In this document: in pieces, positions 12,870-24,334 of the stretch
How the letters are laid out: each line of letters opens with the position of its first letter
Numbering within the stretch: the first letter of the stretch is position 1
Assembly (NCBI RefSeq): GCF_963678635.1
Contig: NC_087069.1
Location: 54,976,928 to 55,040,927, forward strand
Source of the DNA: Symsagittifera roscoffensis
Taxonomy: Eukaryota > Xenacoelomorpha > Acoela > Convolutidae
Direction: 5' to 3'
DNA: 64,000 nt
Position numbers and translations under genes: made by a program
Notes under the pieces: model-generated
The model's database searches: none
Seen by the model: the letters and a program-made list of their open reading frames with translations, nothing else
What the model was told of the DNA's origin: nothing

Positions 12870-13460
12870 ATTTCGAATGCTTCTGCGATTGCAATCTATG
12901 CAACTATCCCGGGTTAAATCTTCCCTACAATTGACGGATGTAATTTCCGGGTTGTCACGGGGTCATTTTCTTCTTCTGATTCTGGGATCTTCTCTTCGTT
13001 TTTGGCTGTTCTGTTTTTCCTTCCTGCAAAAAAAATTAACTTTTTTCGAATTGCATACTTGTCCCTGTTTTGTGATTTTAGCACAAATTTTGTACACCGC
13101 GGTACATGATTGCGAGTGGTTCGGACCTATATGATGCCAAACACTTATAACACGGTTCAGTTTTTTCCTTGAACTTGAAATTGTTGTCCCCTCGTATCCT
13201 AGTTACTTCGCGGGAAATTTGCCAACCTCGTGTTTGTCCAGGTCCTCTCTGATTATTTTGTTATGCGTGTTTTTTTTGCACTCCTCGTGGCAAAAGTAAC
13301 CCACGGGATTTTTATTCAATTGGCCATAAAGTCGATGTTCAAATGGGTTGATTTTCTTTTTTAACCATGCTTGAATTATTTCTCTCTTCTGATCTCATGC
13401 TGGCATGCGTCTTCTGGAGATCACGTCTGCGCCATTAGTTTTTCGGTTATTTTTTGTTGT
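12870..13460 (-). pseudogene. Decayed Ty3/gypsy gag zinc-knuckle relic
   Basis: On the minus strand near 13150-13000 a CYKC is followed, after a frame change, by an H-x4-C and C-x2-C pattern (NHSQSC ... KICAK ... QVCN). It aligns with the better preserved gag knuckle of the element at 43.8-53.6 kb (GHLKKC ... TCKTC ... HFAKMC). Several stops and at least one frameshift are present. No LTR was found nearby, so the element's limits are unknown. Confidence 0.35.
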
Positions 13461-15218
13461 CCATGCGGGCGGTGAAAATCTCCCTGAACCGCTTTTTTGC
13501 ACGGTCAGCTGACGCAAATTCCACAAGGTCCACCTAGAGTTGCTCTAACGATTCAGTTTTATTCTGTTTTGCCACAAATGAGATTAATTTTTTCAATTTC
13601 AATTAACATCGTAAAGAAGAAAATATTCTCTAGATATTTACTGTATCTTTCATTGTTGATGATGGCGAATCTAGGCCAGGTTTTTTCTGTGTAACTGACA
13701 GTAGCATTCTGCACCCAGGCAAAAACAAAATATACTTTTTTTTCTTCGCATCTGTTTCATCCCAAACGAATTTTGCTTGCCTTTAATAAATTAGTTTTCC
13801 CAATCTATTTTTTTCTCCTTTGTCACAACTTCTCTTCTCTGCTCCTGTTACTTATTTTCGTAGGTTGGCTCAGTGGGTTCTATTAGATCAGATTTGTCAC
13901 GTAATCGATTTTGTGCTTAGATTCCGTCTTTCGTGATTATGGTCATCTCCAGGATTGATGTCCACTATCAGACCATATCAAGGGTAGCGGTGCTGCCGCC
14001 CTTTGCCAGATTGGAGGTTTGCTCGTTGCATTTTTGTTTCCTGTTTGCTGCGCTATTTCATAGAGTTAACTGTGTTCTCTGATCCGAATGGTGTAGTAAG
14101 CCGAATAAAGAATGAATTCACGCGACTAAACGAAAAATGTTATTTCCTACTCTCTAAAAGTCATCGCTGTCAGCTATGAATTAAATCAGTCGAAGTAACA
14201 AAACAAGTATAACTGTAATAAAACAATTTTTTGTTAATGTGTACCTCAGAAATTTGCCACTATTCGATCGGAATACAATAAAAAACTTTGATTTTTAAAA
14301 ACATAGCTACGTATATTTTTAAAAGTACAGCAAACCAAAACCCGGTAGAACAAACCAAGTTTATAATGAAGAAATTTCATCGCTCAAAACAAATAAGCGT
14401 TTGTACTTAATAAATCATCAATACAGTACTTAAAAAATTAATTTTTCCATGATTCACGTGTTGTGTACTTTATTTTTTAATTGTGTCTAGCCAACCACAG
14501 TAAACCAACTGCAAAATCCGTTGTGTTATGAATATTTTTTGATCGAATGGTTATAACTTGTTTATCTTTTGTAAAACCGAGTGTAATGCTGAAACCTGTA
14601 AGATGTAATGGTGAATAGCAGGAGTTTTGCTAGAACAAGAGTTGTTCATTAGATTCAAAAAAATAGCCACATTTTTCAAATTATATAACTTTGAACCACA
14701 TACCTCCATAACTCAACTAATAACTAATGATTGATAAGAGGTATATATTGCCAAAGATAAAAACTATTCTAGAAAAATTGAGCTAACTGTGCTTGTTAAC
14801 TAAAACTTGAATACTTTAATCGAGGTTGAAACAATTTTTTATTAACTTTTTATTAATGTATCTTTACATCAAAAAGTAGAAACAAAATAGCTCATTGCAA
14901 TCAAATATTTGGGTAAAGTTATTTACAGCCTGATATAAACTGAGTCGTACCATTTTTGTTGATATCAATTTAATTAAGGGTAACACATAGAGTTACACAT
15001 CAAACTTTTACAAAATTTATTAACATTTCTCCAAACAACTAGTTGAAAAACATAAATGGCTCATTAAAATAACTTTAGGAAACAACTACTACCATTGTTT
15101 GAAGTAATGATGTAACTTGGTTTGACTTTTAGGATTTTGTTGCTTTTGATTTAGTAGGAGTTAGCATCTAAAACGTTACTCTGAAGAATGAGAAGATACA
15201 AATATAAATACTAAACAT
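13461..15218. other. AT-rich spacer, no gene seen
   Basis: The part to about 14100 is T-rich on the + strand and could be further retroelement decay; 14100-15200 is simple AT-rich sequence without repeats or open frames of note. Confidence 0.5.
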
Positions 15219-15443
15219 TCAATCAATCTTGATGAAGGTTTTTTCAATTTTCCAGATTGTACTTTCTTCACTGTATCGAATAAACGATTTGACGAAACTC
15301 AGAAACATAGAGAACGGTTCATCCATTTGTATTTTTCGACAGTTTTCAATTATTCGAATACAAATATCCATAGAATCTGAGAAAGCGCTATAAATGTGAT
15401 TGGTCTTTTTTGGTGATTGATGCTCCAAAATTAATATCAATCT
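15219..15443 (-). CDS. Possible terminal exon, unknown protein
   Basis: A 73-codon minus-strand frame of balanced composition (SAFSDSMDICIRIIENC ... SFVKSFIRYSEES) is preceded by a plausible acceptor (ATATTTTTAG at about 15444) and ends in TGA. It lies 470 bp beyond the end of the NERD-helicase gene on the same strand. It could be an alternative last exon of that gene, part of another gene, or chance. No family is recognised. Confidence 0.25.
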   Translation of the reverse strand, partial: RLILILEHQSPKKTNHIYSAFSDSMDICIRIIENCRKIQMDEPFSMFLSFVKSFIRYSEESTIWKIEKTFIKID

Positions 15444-15912
15444 CTAAAAATATGGGAAAGGAAGTCAGACAGAGAGCAAATTAGACGTCATTTATAAAAG
15501 AAAATGGATTAAGCTAACTTTTTTTCGAATAAACTTGCACTGAGGATGACAGTTATAGGAGCAAAAAAAGTTTCGATGGTAATAAAAATTTACATATACA
15601 AATAAAGTATATTGCAGGATATTTCTGGAACATAATTTTGATTATTGTACGTCATTTTTTGAAATTCATTTACTATACAATGATAACGAGTGAAAATTTG
15701 ATTTACCTTTAGTTTGCTTGTCGTCTCATTTCATAGGTCCCAAAATGGATCTGTATGAAAACTGCAAATTAGAAATTAGAAGCACTCAGAGGATGGATCA
15801 AATTTAAAAAAAAAACGAGACTTATTACAAATTATGCAGAATCTGTTGGGTTTTTAATCATTTTTGAAAATCGAATTAACACTGAAATGAAAAAAATAAA
15901 ACTAAGTGGAGT

Positions 15913-17395
15913 TCAAAAAACGTATTCAGCAAGTTCAATGACTGAAATGTCTTTTTCCACAAGCTGCATTAGAGCTGTTTCTTCATCCTCATTACAGAAT
16001 TTATCTATCAGTTGTTCTGCTTCTGTCGTTTCTGAATGAATCAAGTCTATCAGAACATCATAGCATGCTGTGTTGAGGGGATTCATGTGCAACCCATAGG
16101 TTGCAAGTGTGACAAGTTCCATGGTACATGAACTAGCTTGAAGGTCAGCAGTTAGCTTTAGGCATGAAAGAGCAGCTTCAGCACACTTGTCTGATATTAA
16201 CATTCGTATTCGAGTAGATTTCGACATATTGCATGTTTTTATTATTGTTGATCTGTAGTCAATTTCTAGTTCTTCTAATTCTTGTCTCGTTTTGGCAATT
16301 TTGCTGAAAAACAGCTCTCTCGCACTACTTGTTTTTAGACTTAGTGTATCAAGGAGACGGAACCGGTTGTTGTGAAGATCCCAATTCTGCTTCATGTGCG
16401 ATCGTTCAATGGTCAAGCGATCTTTTAAGATTAATTTTTTCAAAATTTTACATAAATCAAGATTGTTATCTCTTATAGCTTCGTTAAGTATTTTAGCTTC
16501 TTTAAGTTTCTCATTTGATACTTGACAGAAATCAAGTAAACTCTGACGTGCCAACGGGAGTTTCGGGTTGAACCAGCAAGAATACCTCGCGTATTGGATG
16601 GTGAGAAACAGGTTACCGCATACTCTGCTAAACTCATCTGTATCGATCAAGTTCAAGTATCTGGAGATTGATTTGCAGCATTTTTGGAGCAAGATACCAG
16701 CGTCTTTTCTAGAAGCTAATGCTTTCTGTCGATCTCCATTTTTTACAAGGTGGCAATACTCTTGGAAAAGCACGTCAAACGCTTCGGTGTAGAACTGGCT
16801 CCTCAATGACTCATAAAAACTGTCCCCAAGATCTTCAGCTACGTCAACCATACTTTTCAATTCTTTCCAAGAATATTGAACCTTGTCGGGTTCTTTTATC
16901 TCCGAGCTTTGAAGTAATTGGAATGGCTTGTTGCATACAGAGTCTGTATTTTCCTGAAGGTTTTCACAAAAACGACTTATGTCAAATAAAGAGCTTTTGA
17001 AAAGCTGCAGTTCTATAATATTTGAAGCAAACATTGACTCCGCAAATAACAGTTGCAGAAATTCCAAAGCAATTCTGTCAAAAGTATTCGACACTAGTGC
17101 TATGAACACAGAAACTTGCTGCTGTCTATACCAATCAAGAGCCGCCGCTGAACTGGCTTTCGTGATGTTCGAGAGAACCAATACGGATGCGCTACCTTGA
17201 AACATGTATTGTTTGACTTCATCAGCTGAACACCATTCCAGTCCTTGGATGGTCAATGCTGTTTCTGTTAAGAAGTTCAGTTTGGGGAGGACACCGATAA
17301 TGACAGCAATGCCACTTGTTTTGCAAAATTTATTCAACAGAGATCTGAAATAAGTCGGCAGTTCTTCTTTTGCTATGTGAAAACTTCTGGCATTC
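15913..17395 (-). CDS. C-terminal exon of the NERD-helicase gene: novel mostly helical domain
   Basis: This is an open stretch of about 493 codons. The acceptor TATCTTTACAG ends at 17396, and an in-frame ATG (17415) lies just inside the presumed intron, so a separate gene starting there is the alternative. The first base completes the Leu codon left by the phase-2 donor at 19354, joining it in frame to the helicase exon. About 110 residues look alpha/beta (SASVLVLSNI, VSVFIALVS); the rest is helical and rich in Leu, Lys and Glu. The last 140 residues (KCAEAALSCLKLTADLQ ... YGLHMNPLNTACYDVLIDLI ... EDEETALMQLVEKDI) match the exon at 54767-55225, which supports real coding. The MNP.N pattern recalls helical-repeat proteins, but I assign no family. 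It ends NELAEYVF-like (VIELAEYVF) at a TGA/TAA stop near 15913; an ATTAAA lies about 60 bp downstream. Confidence 0.65.
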
Positions 17396-19354
17396 CTGTA
17401 AAGATAATAAGACATTCCATGCTACACAAAGTGTGAATATCTTGATTAGTTGGGTTGCATTTGTCACATCTTAAGCTTTTTAAAACATTTTGTTTGCCCT
17501 GAAGGAATTGAAAATGAACAAATCCTGATGCTTCAATCAGACGGGTTAATTCCAATTTAGAATAACGTTTAAAAGCAGGGCCATCTTAGAAATTTTTGGG
17601 GGGCGGGGGTGAAAAAAAAAGACAATATACCCAAAAAAGCAATTAACGACATTTTTATTCGTGTGACAACAGGAAAGGCAAACACCTGAATATTTTTTAA
17701 AGACCATAAAATTGTCTCCAAAAAACTAATGACAAACCATGAAATGGGAAAAAATTTGAGCTTTCTTGACAAAAATTGAGCTGAAAACATGACCGCAGTC
17801 AATAAAGGTTTTTTCGGCAAGTCATGTTTTCAGCTCAATTTTTGTCAAGAAAGCTCAATTTTGTTCCCCATTTCATGGTTTGTTATTAGATTTTTGGAGA
17901 CCATTTTATGGTGTTTAAAAATATTCAGGTGTTTGCCCTTCCTGTTGTCACACGAATAAAAATGTCGTTAATGTTTTTTTAGCAAAAAAAACCTAAACGC
18001 TGGTGAAAAAAAAAACACGTGTTGATTTATATGTTCACGAAGAAGTTTTAAAAAGAGACCAAAAATCAGTCACGAGACATAGAAATTGCAATGTTTTGTT
18101 TTCAACGAGCAAATGAACAACTTTTTTTTTCAGAAAACATGTTTTTGTCGTGTTCTCTGCAACTAATTAAGATAGGGGGTTCAAATTTTGACAAATTTTT
18201 ATGAGCGTTTTTGAGTGGAATTGATTGGGTCAAATTTTGAGAAGTCTTATGTCGAAGGCGTAAATTGGCCAGTATATAATTACTAGTTTCAGAGGTGTTT
18301 TTCGTTTTTCTGTGAAAACATCCTCGCGAGCAAAGTAAGGATTTTGAATTGATGGGATCAAAGTAATTCTTTGTAAAGCTGATGAGCTGCTTGGCTTACC
18401 CTTTATACTGCCGAAAACTGACACTCAACAGAGTTGAAAGAATTGCTTGGTCCTGAGTCAGAAACTGCTTAAGCTTTTAAATAACTTTAAGCTGATGATT
18501 ATAACTTTTAAAAAATTTTCCAGCAAATAATTTGAAAACAATCCGCTCCAATCTATGCGCAAGAATTTCATTAACAGTTAGATTGTGTGTAAATTTTGTG
18601 TCTTTTTCTGGTTTAAGCTCTCAAAACTTTTTATGTTTGTGTCTACAAAACAAAAAAAATCGCCCGACAAGGTAACTCTTTTGAACTCTGTTATATGTCG
18701 TTTTTTGCGACATAAATTGTAAGTGAGCTTTCATGAGCTTTCCAAAGAAGTGATTGTTCAAATTCCGAAGATTTTGAAATATTGTTCAAATTCCGAATAA
18801 TTTTTGCGAGGGTGTTTCCACAGCAAGAACACCTATATAACTATATATGACATACTGCCCTAATTACACCTTTGAAATAAATTTTTCAATAATTTGCCCG
18901 GCTATTTTCAATAAAAGACCTTCAACGTATTTTCATTATTCATCTTTCATAGTTTGAACCCTATTTGAACCCTATTTGTTAAAACCTAGCGGCGAAAATA
19001 ACGAAAAATTGAATAAAAATTTTATTCATTTTCTCGTTAAAATCAAAAAATTGCTAGCTCGATATCCCAAGACTGTATCTCCCAAATTTTCTATGCAATT
19101 AACTATGGTCAAAACTCAGAAAACTTTACAAAACTAGTCACCACCGATTGTTTAGTTACTCTTTAAACTGTCACCACTGAACTGTTATCGAAAAAAAAAT
19201 TACCTTAAATTTAATATTTATCAGAGCCAAAGGAGGCTTCCTTAGTTATATTTCAGTGGCATTTGGCCAAAATTAAATACCGTCAAATAGTGAAAAAAAG
19301 GATGGTTTTTTTAGTAGGTTAAATCCCTGAGGAAGGAGAGGCGGAATGACTTAC
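17396..19354 (-). other. Inferred intron of the NERD-helicase gene (1959 bp)
   Basis: The donor is TTTT/GTAAGT at 19354 and the acceptor TTTACAG at 17396. The helicase frame would otherwise stop one codon into the donor, which fits an intron. The phase-2 join gives TTG (Leu). The intron hosts a foldback element at 17577-17990. An alternative exon-like frame at 17405-17479 with four Cys (RCDKC...HTLCSMEC) has the wrong phase to be included. Confidence 0.55.
17577..17990. mobile_element. Foldback MITE-like element inside the intron
   Basis: Arms 17642-17793 and 17821-17972 are inverted copies of each other (about 152 bp, few mismatches) around a 27-bp loop. The left outer end reads CAGGGCCATCTTAG followed by a G-rich run (GGGGGGCGGGGG), resembling termini of hAT-type elements. 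There is no coding capacity, so it would be non-autonomous. In RNA this would form a long hairpin within the intron. Confidence 0.7.
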
Positions 19355-21287
19355 AAAATTGATACTGAGTCAGAAATCTCGTTTTCGTCCATTGGTGAAG
19401 TGAAGTAAGACTCATCTCCAGCGACAATAGCCACGTTAGTTGTTGCGCGTGTTATTGCCATATAAAATTCTGCAAGAAACTTAGCGGGTTGTTTATTCAC
19501 CATTGCTTCCAACAAAACAACAACCGCTCCACATTCAATTCCGTTGATGATTGAAGTTGACTCCAATTGAACTTCTGGCAAGTTTAGATAATCGTCCCCA
19601 AAATCCAATTCATAAGAATTGGACGACAACTTAATTTCTTCTTGTCTTAAACGAGAAACAATCCCAAGTTGAACTTTTGGCGATAAAAATGATATTAAAA
19701 CAAGTAGACTTGATTGGTTTTGCAGAGACACAGCCAAACGCTTTATCACTTCAAAGCATTTGGTTAAATAGCTGTCGTTTTTGGACGCGCCATAGGAATG
19801 AACATAAAAAACTTCTGCTTGATTAGTACCGTCGAGGCTTGCACTAGGCATGCTGATAACATTCTCGGAGTCCTTGCTTAAGACCAAATTTCTCGACAAA
19901 TTGCTGTAAAAGTCGTTTATTCGTTTTGTAAACCTCATCGGATAAGAAAGGGAATAATGGACGAAGTTTTTGTCAATGCTGCCGAAAATCGATTTCTGTT
20001 CAGATGAGAAAAGACACATATGAGCATTGTTCTGGAGACCAAAAAGTATTGCTTTATGCATCGGGATATGATTGAGGGGGTCTTCGTCAATAAAAACTAT
20101 TGACTGCCTGGTTCTATCAAGTCTCTGTGAGAACTCCGGTAATGACCAAAACTCAATGTCAAGTCCACTCAATTCATGTTTCAAACGTGAAAAAAGCATT
20201 TTAGAATTACCAGCTGACCCGTCGCATACCACTACTTGGAGCCCAAAGTGGCTGGATGTCATTTGCGCTAGAAAAGTCATCAGCATGGTCTTCCCCGTTC
20301 CTTTTCCTCCTCTTACATTAATGCGCAATTGGTTGCCTTCGATTGGAGAATCAGTTGTTGTTCCCGCCACTCTGACGCTTGTGATTGCTTGTGAGTGCTT
20401 TGAATCTGAGAGTGCTTTGAAGACTGTGGCTATTATTTCCAATTGTTCTTTCGTCCAAAGAATTACTTTAGTTTTCCCTCTCCTCATCGCTGGCTGAAAT
20501 TTTTTAAAGAGCTCAATGAGTTCACATTTGATATCGTAATCTCCGATTAGTATTTCACGGAGTTGTTTCTTAATCCATGCTTCTTCGTTTCCTGCACTGA
20601 CTTGAATCGACTGTATGTCATTAGATGCAAATTTTTGATGGATATGACCATTTGAGGCTAAACTCAGCACGACAAGTCGGGCAACTAAAAGATCGAAACT
20701 GTTTGTGTCTGCCATATCGGGGAGACTTCGTACTAATTCTCCCCAGAGCGGGACAAAGTTTTTAGGGCCTGGTTGTTTAAAAACAATCACTTTGTTCCCA
20801 GCGGCATTAATCTTTTTTCCGATGTTTTTCGGGTAATAATTATCATGAATAAATACATTATATATAGGGACTTCAGTGAACCTATTCAAGTCAAATTTTT
20901 CACAAGTTGAACGTTTTGACTGACCGTTATAGCAAGATAAAAGGCGTACAAAATTAGAGTGCTTTTCCATATCATACTTTAATTTTTGCAGATTCGGCTT
21001 TTGATCGTTTTTAACGTTGAATACGAAAATTCCTTTTTGTGGGTGTGCAACTATCATGTCAATTTCTACGCTTCCAGGTCCTCCTTTTCCAAAAATGTGA
21101 AAACCTTCTACATTCGGCAGAATAATAACTCCGGCATCGTCTGTTCTTACTTCATTCACAAACAATCTATAAAGTTTATCTTCAGTTTTTTCGCCTTTGT
21201 TAAGCGTTTTATAATAGTCTCGCAAGGGTCTGGACATTTGTTGGTATCGTATCTTCTGTCGCGGGATTCTCACAGACGGTATTGATG
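19355..21287 (-). CDS. NERD domain plus superfamily 1 helicase, main exon
   Basis: Counting residues of this frame (about 640 codons), a NERD-like domain spans about 30-190, with the hallmark VEIDMIVAHPQKGIFVFNVK at 69-88. The Asp of EID and the Lys are kept, but the usual Glu two residues before that Lys is Asn-86, so nuclease activity may be lost. A complete SF1 helicase core follows: Walker A GGKGTGKT (322-329), Walker B VFIDED (393-398), SSEQKSIFG (423-431, motif III region), YPMRFTKRINDFY (444-456), STSIINGIECGAVVVLL (572-588, motif V) and EFYMAITRAT (602-611, motif VI). Overall order resembles UvrD- or Schlafen-like ATPases acting on nucleic acids. The first in-frame ATG is residue 13, but the frame joins upstream coding sequence across a homopolymer, so this is not taken as the start. 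The 3' end is a GTAAGT donor. Confidence 0.8.
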
Positions 21288-21700
21288 TTTTTTTTTCCGG
21301 GTTTTTTCCACTCGGCGTAGTTGTAATCTATTATTCTTTTCAACTCATTATCATCACTGAAATGTGTTTCTATGCCTTTGAGTCCCCGAATTTTCAAACT
21401 ATCAATTTCGTCTGCAAATTCTTTGAGTTCATCTTTGGAAAACTTTTCTGTTAATGATTCAACAGAACTAACGGCGGATCTTGTGTTAATTTCTTTTAAA
21501 TCATTCGGCTCAATTATTTTTTTGTTTTCATCGGTATCAGTTTTTTTGCTGTCATTTGCAAATCGAATTTCCTCCGAGCTATAAATTGGGAAGCCCGAAG
21601 AAGAAATTGGTAGGAGATTGATCACAACGTAATCGTCACTTGTTTCCTCATCCTTTGTTTCTTTGTTTTGTCTCGGGAATTTAGAAAGAATTAAACCCAT
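21288..21700 (-). CDS. N-terminal part of the NERD-helicase gene, possibly myristoylated
   Basis: ATG at 21700 begins MGLILSKF, which fits the MGxxxS consensus for N-myristoylation, so membrane attachment is possible. The next about 135 residues are polar and probably partly disordered, with a helical stretch (FSKDELKEFADEIDSLK). A TTTCTACAG acceptor lies about a dozen bases upstream of the ATG, suggesting an intron in the 5' UTR. The frame runs toward the NERD exon but is out of phase by +1; a nine-A tract (minus strand, 21296-21288) sits at the junction. One surplus A by sequencing error, a tiny 22-nt intron (GTCTGTG...CGACAG), or true inactivation could each explain it. The two frames otherwise abut exactly, so I treat them as one gene. 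Confidence 0.55.
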
Positions 21701-22016
21701 TTAGTATATAACCTGTAGAAATAGAAGCTCCATAGAAAAAACTTCAAACTTTAACCTTTTTTGAGTAAATCAATTGAATAGAAAATGAAACTAGACTTAT
21801 CTTTTTATTTCGTACGGAGCACTTCTTGCAGAAACGTAGAAAAAAACCGCACTGATAAAAACTGGTTTCAGATCAACTTGAATTGATTTTAAGTCGAATT
21901 TAAATTCGATCTATTCTAAAAAAAACTAATTTAAACCGATTTGAACTGTTTTTTATTATTCAGAATCTCATTCAAAGCCATCCGAATCTTACCAAAACTC
22001 ATTTTTTCTCCTTTAA

Positions 22017-23495
22017 ATTTCAAAAGATATTTCACCTGTGATCATTTTTTCCAAAGTTATGAGGGTTTAAAGAATGCCATTTCGGCCATTTTGACCAATT
22101 TGGTACAATTAACGCGCAATATAATTCGCGCTATTAATGCGTGAGCGAGATTTAATCCGTCTGAAATTGATCCCAATTGGTTGAACGAAGCTTATTTGCC
22201 ATAATTGATTTGTTACAAGGATCAAAATCTATCTTTTTGTCCTTAATATGGCGTGTGGGGGATGATTTTTATAAAAAATTTCAAATTTTAGATAAAAAAT
22301 TTTCATTTTGTTTTTTTTTCATTTAATTTTTTTTATGTATTACTGCTGCTCAATAAACCTTAAAAGGCAGTCAGAACATTCAGGGCTTCGCCCTGATACG
22401 AGCAGTCTTGTTATATTTTGTGCTTAAAATCATGCAAATCAACTTAGTCATAGAAAAATCATAAATGTAAATCAGGTTGTGAGGATTAATTCATGCAATG
22501 AATCAAAAAATACTCAAAATTTATCCAATTTTGAGCTCACAAAACGCAGAAAAAACATAAAATATTATCAAAGTAAGCGTATGTTGCGTTGTAAATCAAA
22601 TTGAAAAGCAATGAGAATTTATAAAACTTTCTAATTTTTTTACGCTTCATAGAGATTGCTAGCATCGTTGCAAAAACGAAAAACTCCCGGATTAAAAAGT
22701 TTTTGCCTCAATCTAAACTAAGTTACAGAAAAAAAACAACAAACCTCCATGGGTAAATGAGGTTTTTGTTAAAATGTGTAAATGCTCCAAAAAATGAATA
22801 ATTGTACTATGAATTTAAATGATGCTGCTTCAATTTGACTTCAAAGCACTTAAAATTCAGTCCAGTTTTATACTTGACTCTTTTAAAATCCCAAGACAGG
22901 TCACAAAAGTTGGAGACAATAACGATTTGAACTCTTGGTTTTGTTTTTAATCGCATGTTCTTTCAAACGATCAATATTCTATAAATCCACATTTGCTTGA
23001 ATTGGAAATGATCTATCAGAAAGATACATAAACAAGAGTGCTCGTAACAGGGCGAAGCCCTGAATGTTCCGACTGTCTTTTAAGGTTCATGGAGCAGTTT
23101 TAAGATTAAAAAAATATATATAATTAAGCAAAATTAAAACAAAAATTTCTAACCTTTGAAATTTTTTGTGAAAATCATCCCCCCACACGCCATATAAATT
23201 ACAAAAGAATAGATTTTGCTACTTGAAACAAATCAATTATGGCAAATAAACTTATTTCAATTAATTTGGAACGATTTCAATGACAGAATAAATATCCGCT
23301 TACGCGTTAATAGTGCGCAATACATCGCGCGTTAATTGTCCCAAATTGGCCAAAATGGCAATCTTTAAACCCCCGTAACTTCACGAAAAATGATCACAGG
23401 TAAAATATCTTTTCATATTTGAGCTCAGGACAACAATAGGAGGAGGGGGGGAACCCCCTCCCCCATACCCCCACCCCTAAATCCGCCGCTGATTG
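22017..23495. mobile_element. Long-inverted-repeat (foldback) element, hAT-like right end
   Basis: The left arm (about 22017-22412) and right arm (about 23036-23418) are inverted copies, including a perfect hairpin CAGGGCTTCGCCCTG, the block ATGGCGTGTGGGGGATGA and the block ACCTGTGATCA. About 620 bp of AT-rich interior separates them. To the right a G/C-rich terminus reads, on the minus strand, CAGCGGCGGATTTAGGGG and more G runs, typical of hAT-like element ends. No transposase frame is present. Confidence 0.65.
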
Positions 23496-24334
23496 TAATA
23501 TTTATTTGGTTCCCATATAATTGATTTTTTGTTTTAAAGAAAACTCATAAAAATTGATTTTTTGCAAGTATGAAATGAAAATTGATTATTTTTTTGCAAC
23601 TATGAATTGATTTATCTTCTTTTTCCAATTTTCTGCAAAACTAGAACCCGAAAAAGTTTTCTTTCACGCGTACACCCTCCTTCCTTTTCAACGCTTTGAA
23701 CCCGCCCATGCTTTGACCTCCACATCCCCTTTTCAACCGCCCCTCATAAGGGGATAAACATAGAATCGGAGACAAGAAGGGAAAGAGGGACTTCACTTGG
23801 AAAAAGGAGGGTCAAAAAAGTTTGAGAGACTAAAAAAGATTTTTCGAAAATTGTCATGGAAAAAATTGATGAAACATTGTGATGGAAGATAAACCATATA
23901 ACCTTTTACTGGCCAAAGTAAGGCTCACATTGTACTTTTGTAAAAAAAAAAAACGTATGTTAAGCCAAAAGCACCGTATTTGACTAATTTAGAATTTTAG
24001 GAAAAAAATATAATCAATTATAATCAGTTAAAACATTGAAAAAAGATTTTATTTATTTGACCGAAAGAAAATGTGATCCATTTTTAACCGAGTATAATCA
24101 GTTTTTCTATATTTTTATGGAGAATGAAAATGAAAACTAATATTTTCCATTTATTTCCATAAAAATATAGCTAAGAAATTAATCTAAGGCTATAGCTAAT
24201 TAGTCAAAAGGAATAGGAAAAAAAATAAAATAAATGAATAACCTCAATGTTAAAACACTTGAGTAAAAATGAACAAGGTCATTCCGAACAAGAGGAATAT
24301 ACTGACGATCAGACACAGAATTTTTGAAACTAAT
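23496..24334. other. Spacer, no gene seen
   Basis: AT-rich with a purine-rich patch around 23760-23830. No inverted arm matching the element fragment to its right was found. Confidence 0.5.

Noticed and set aside
17405-17555. Minus-strand frame with four Cys (RCDKC...HTLCSMEC), possible zinc-binding exon with acceptor CCTTCAG
   Set aside because: Phase does not fit either neighbouring exon and any intron to 17395 would be about 30 nt; more likely intronic.
21288-21296. Programmed -1 frameshift at the A tract
   Set aside because: The shift needed is +1 (or -2), which does not fit a simple slippery A tract; an extra base or tiny intron is simpler.
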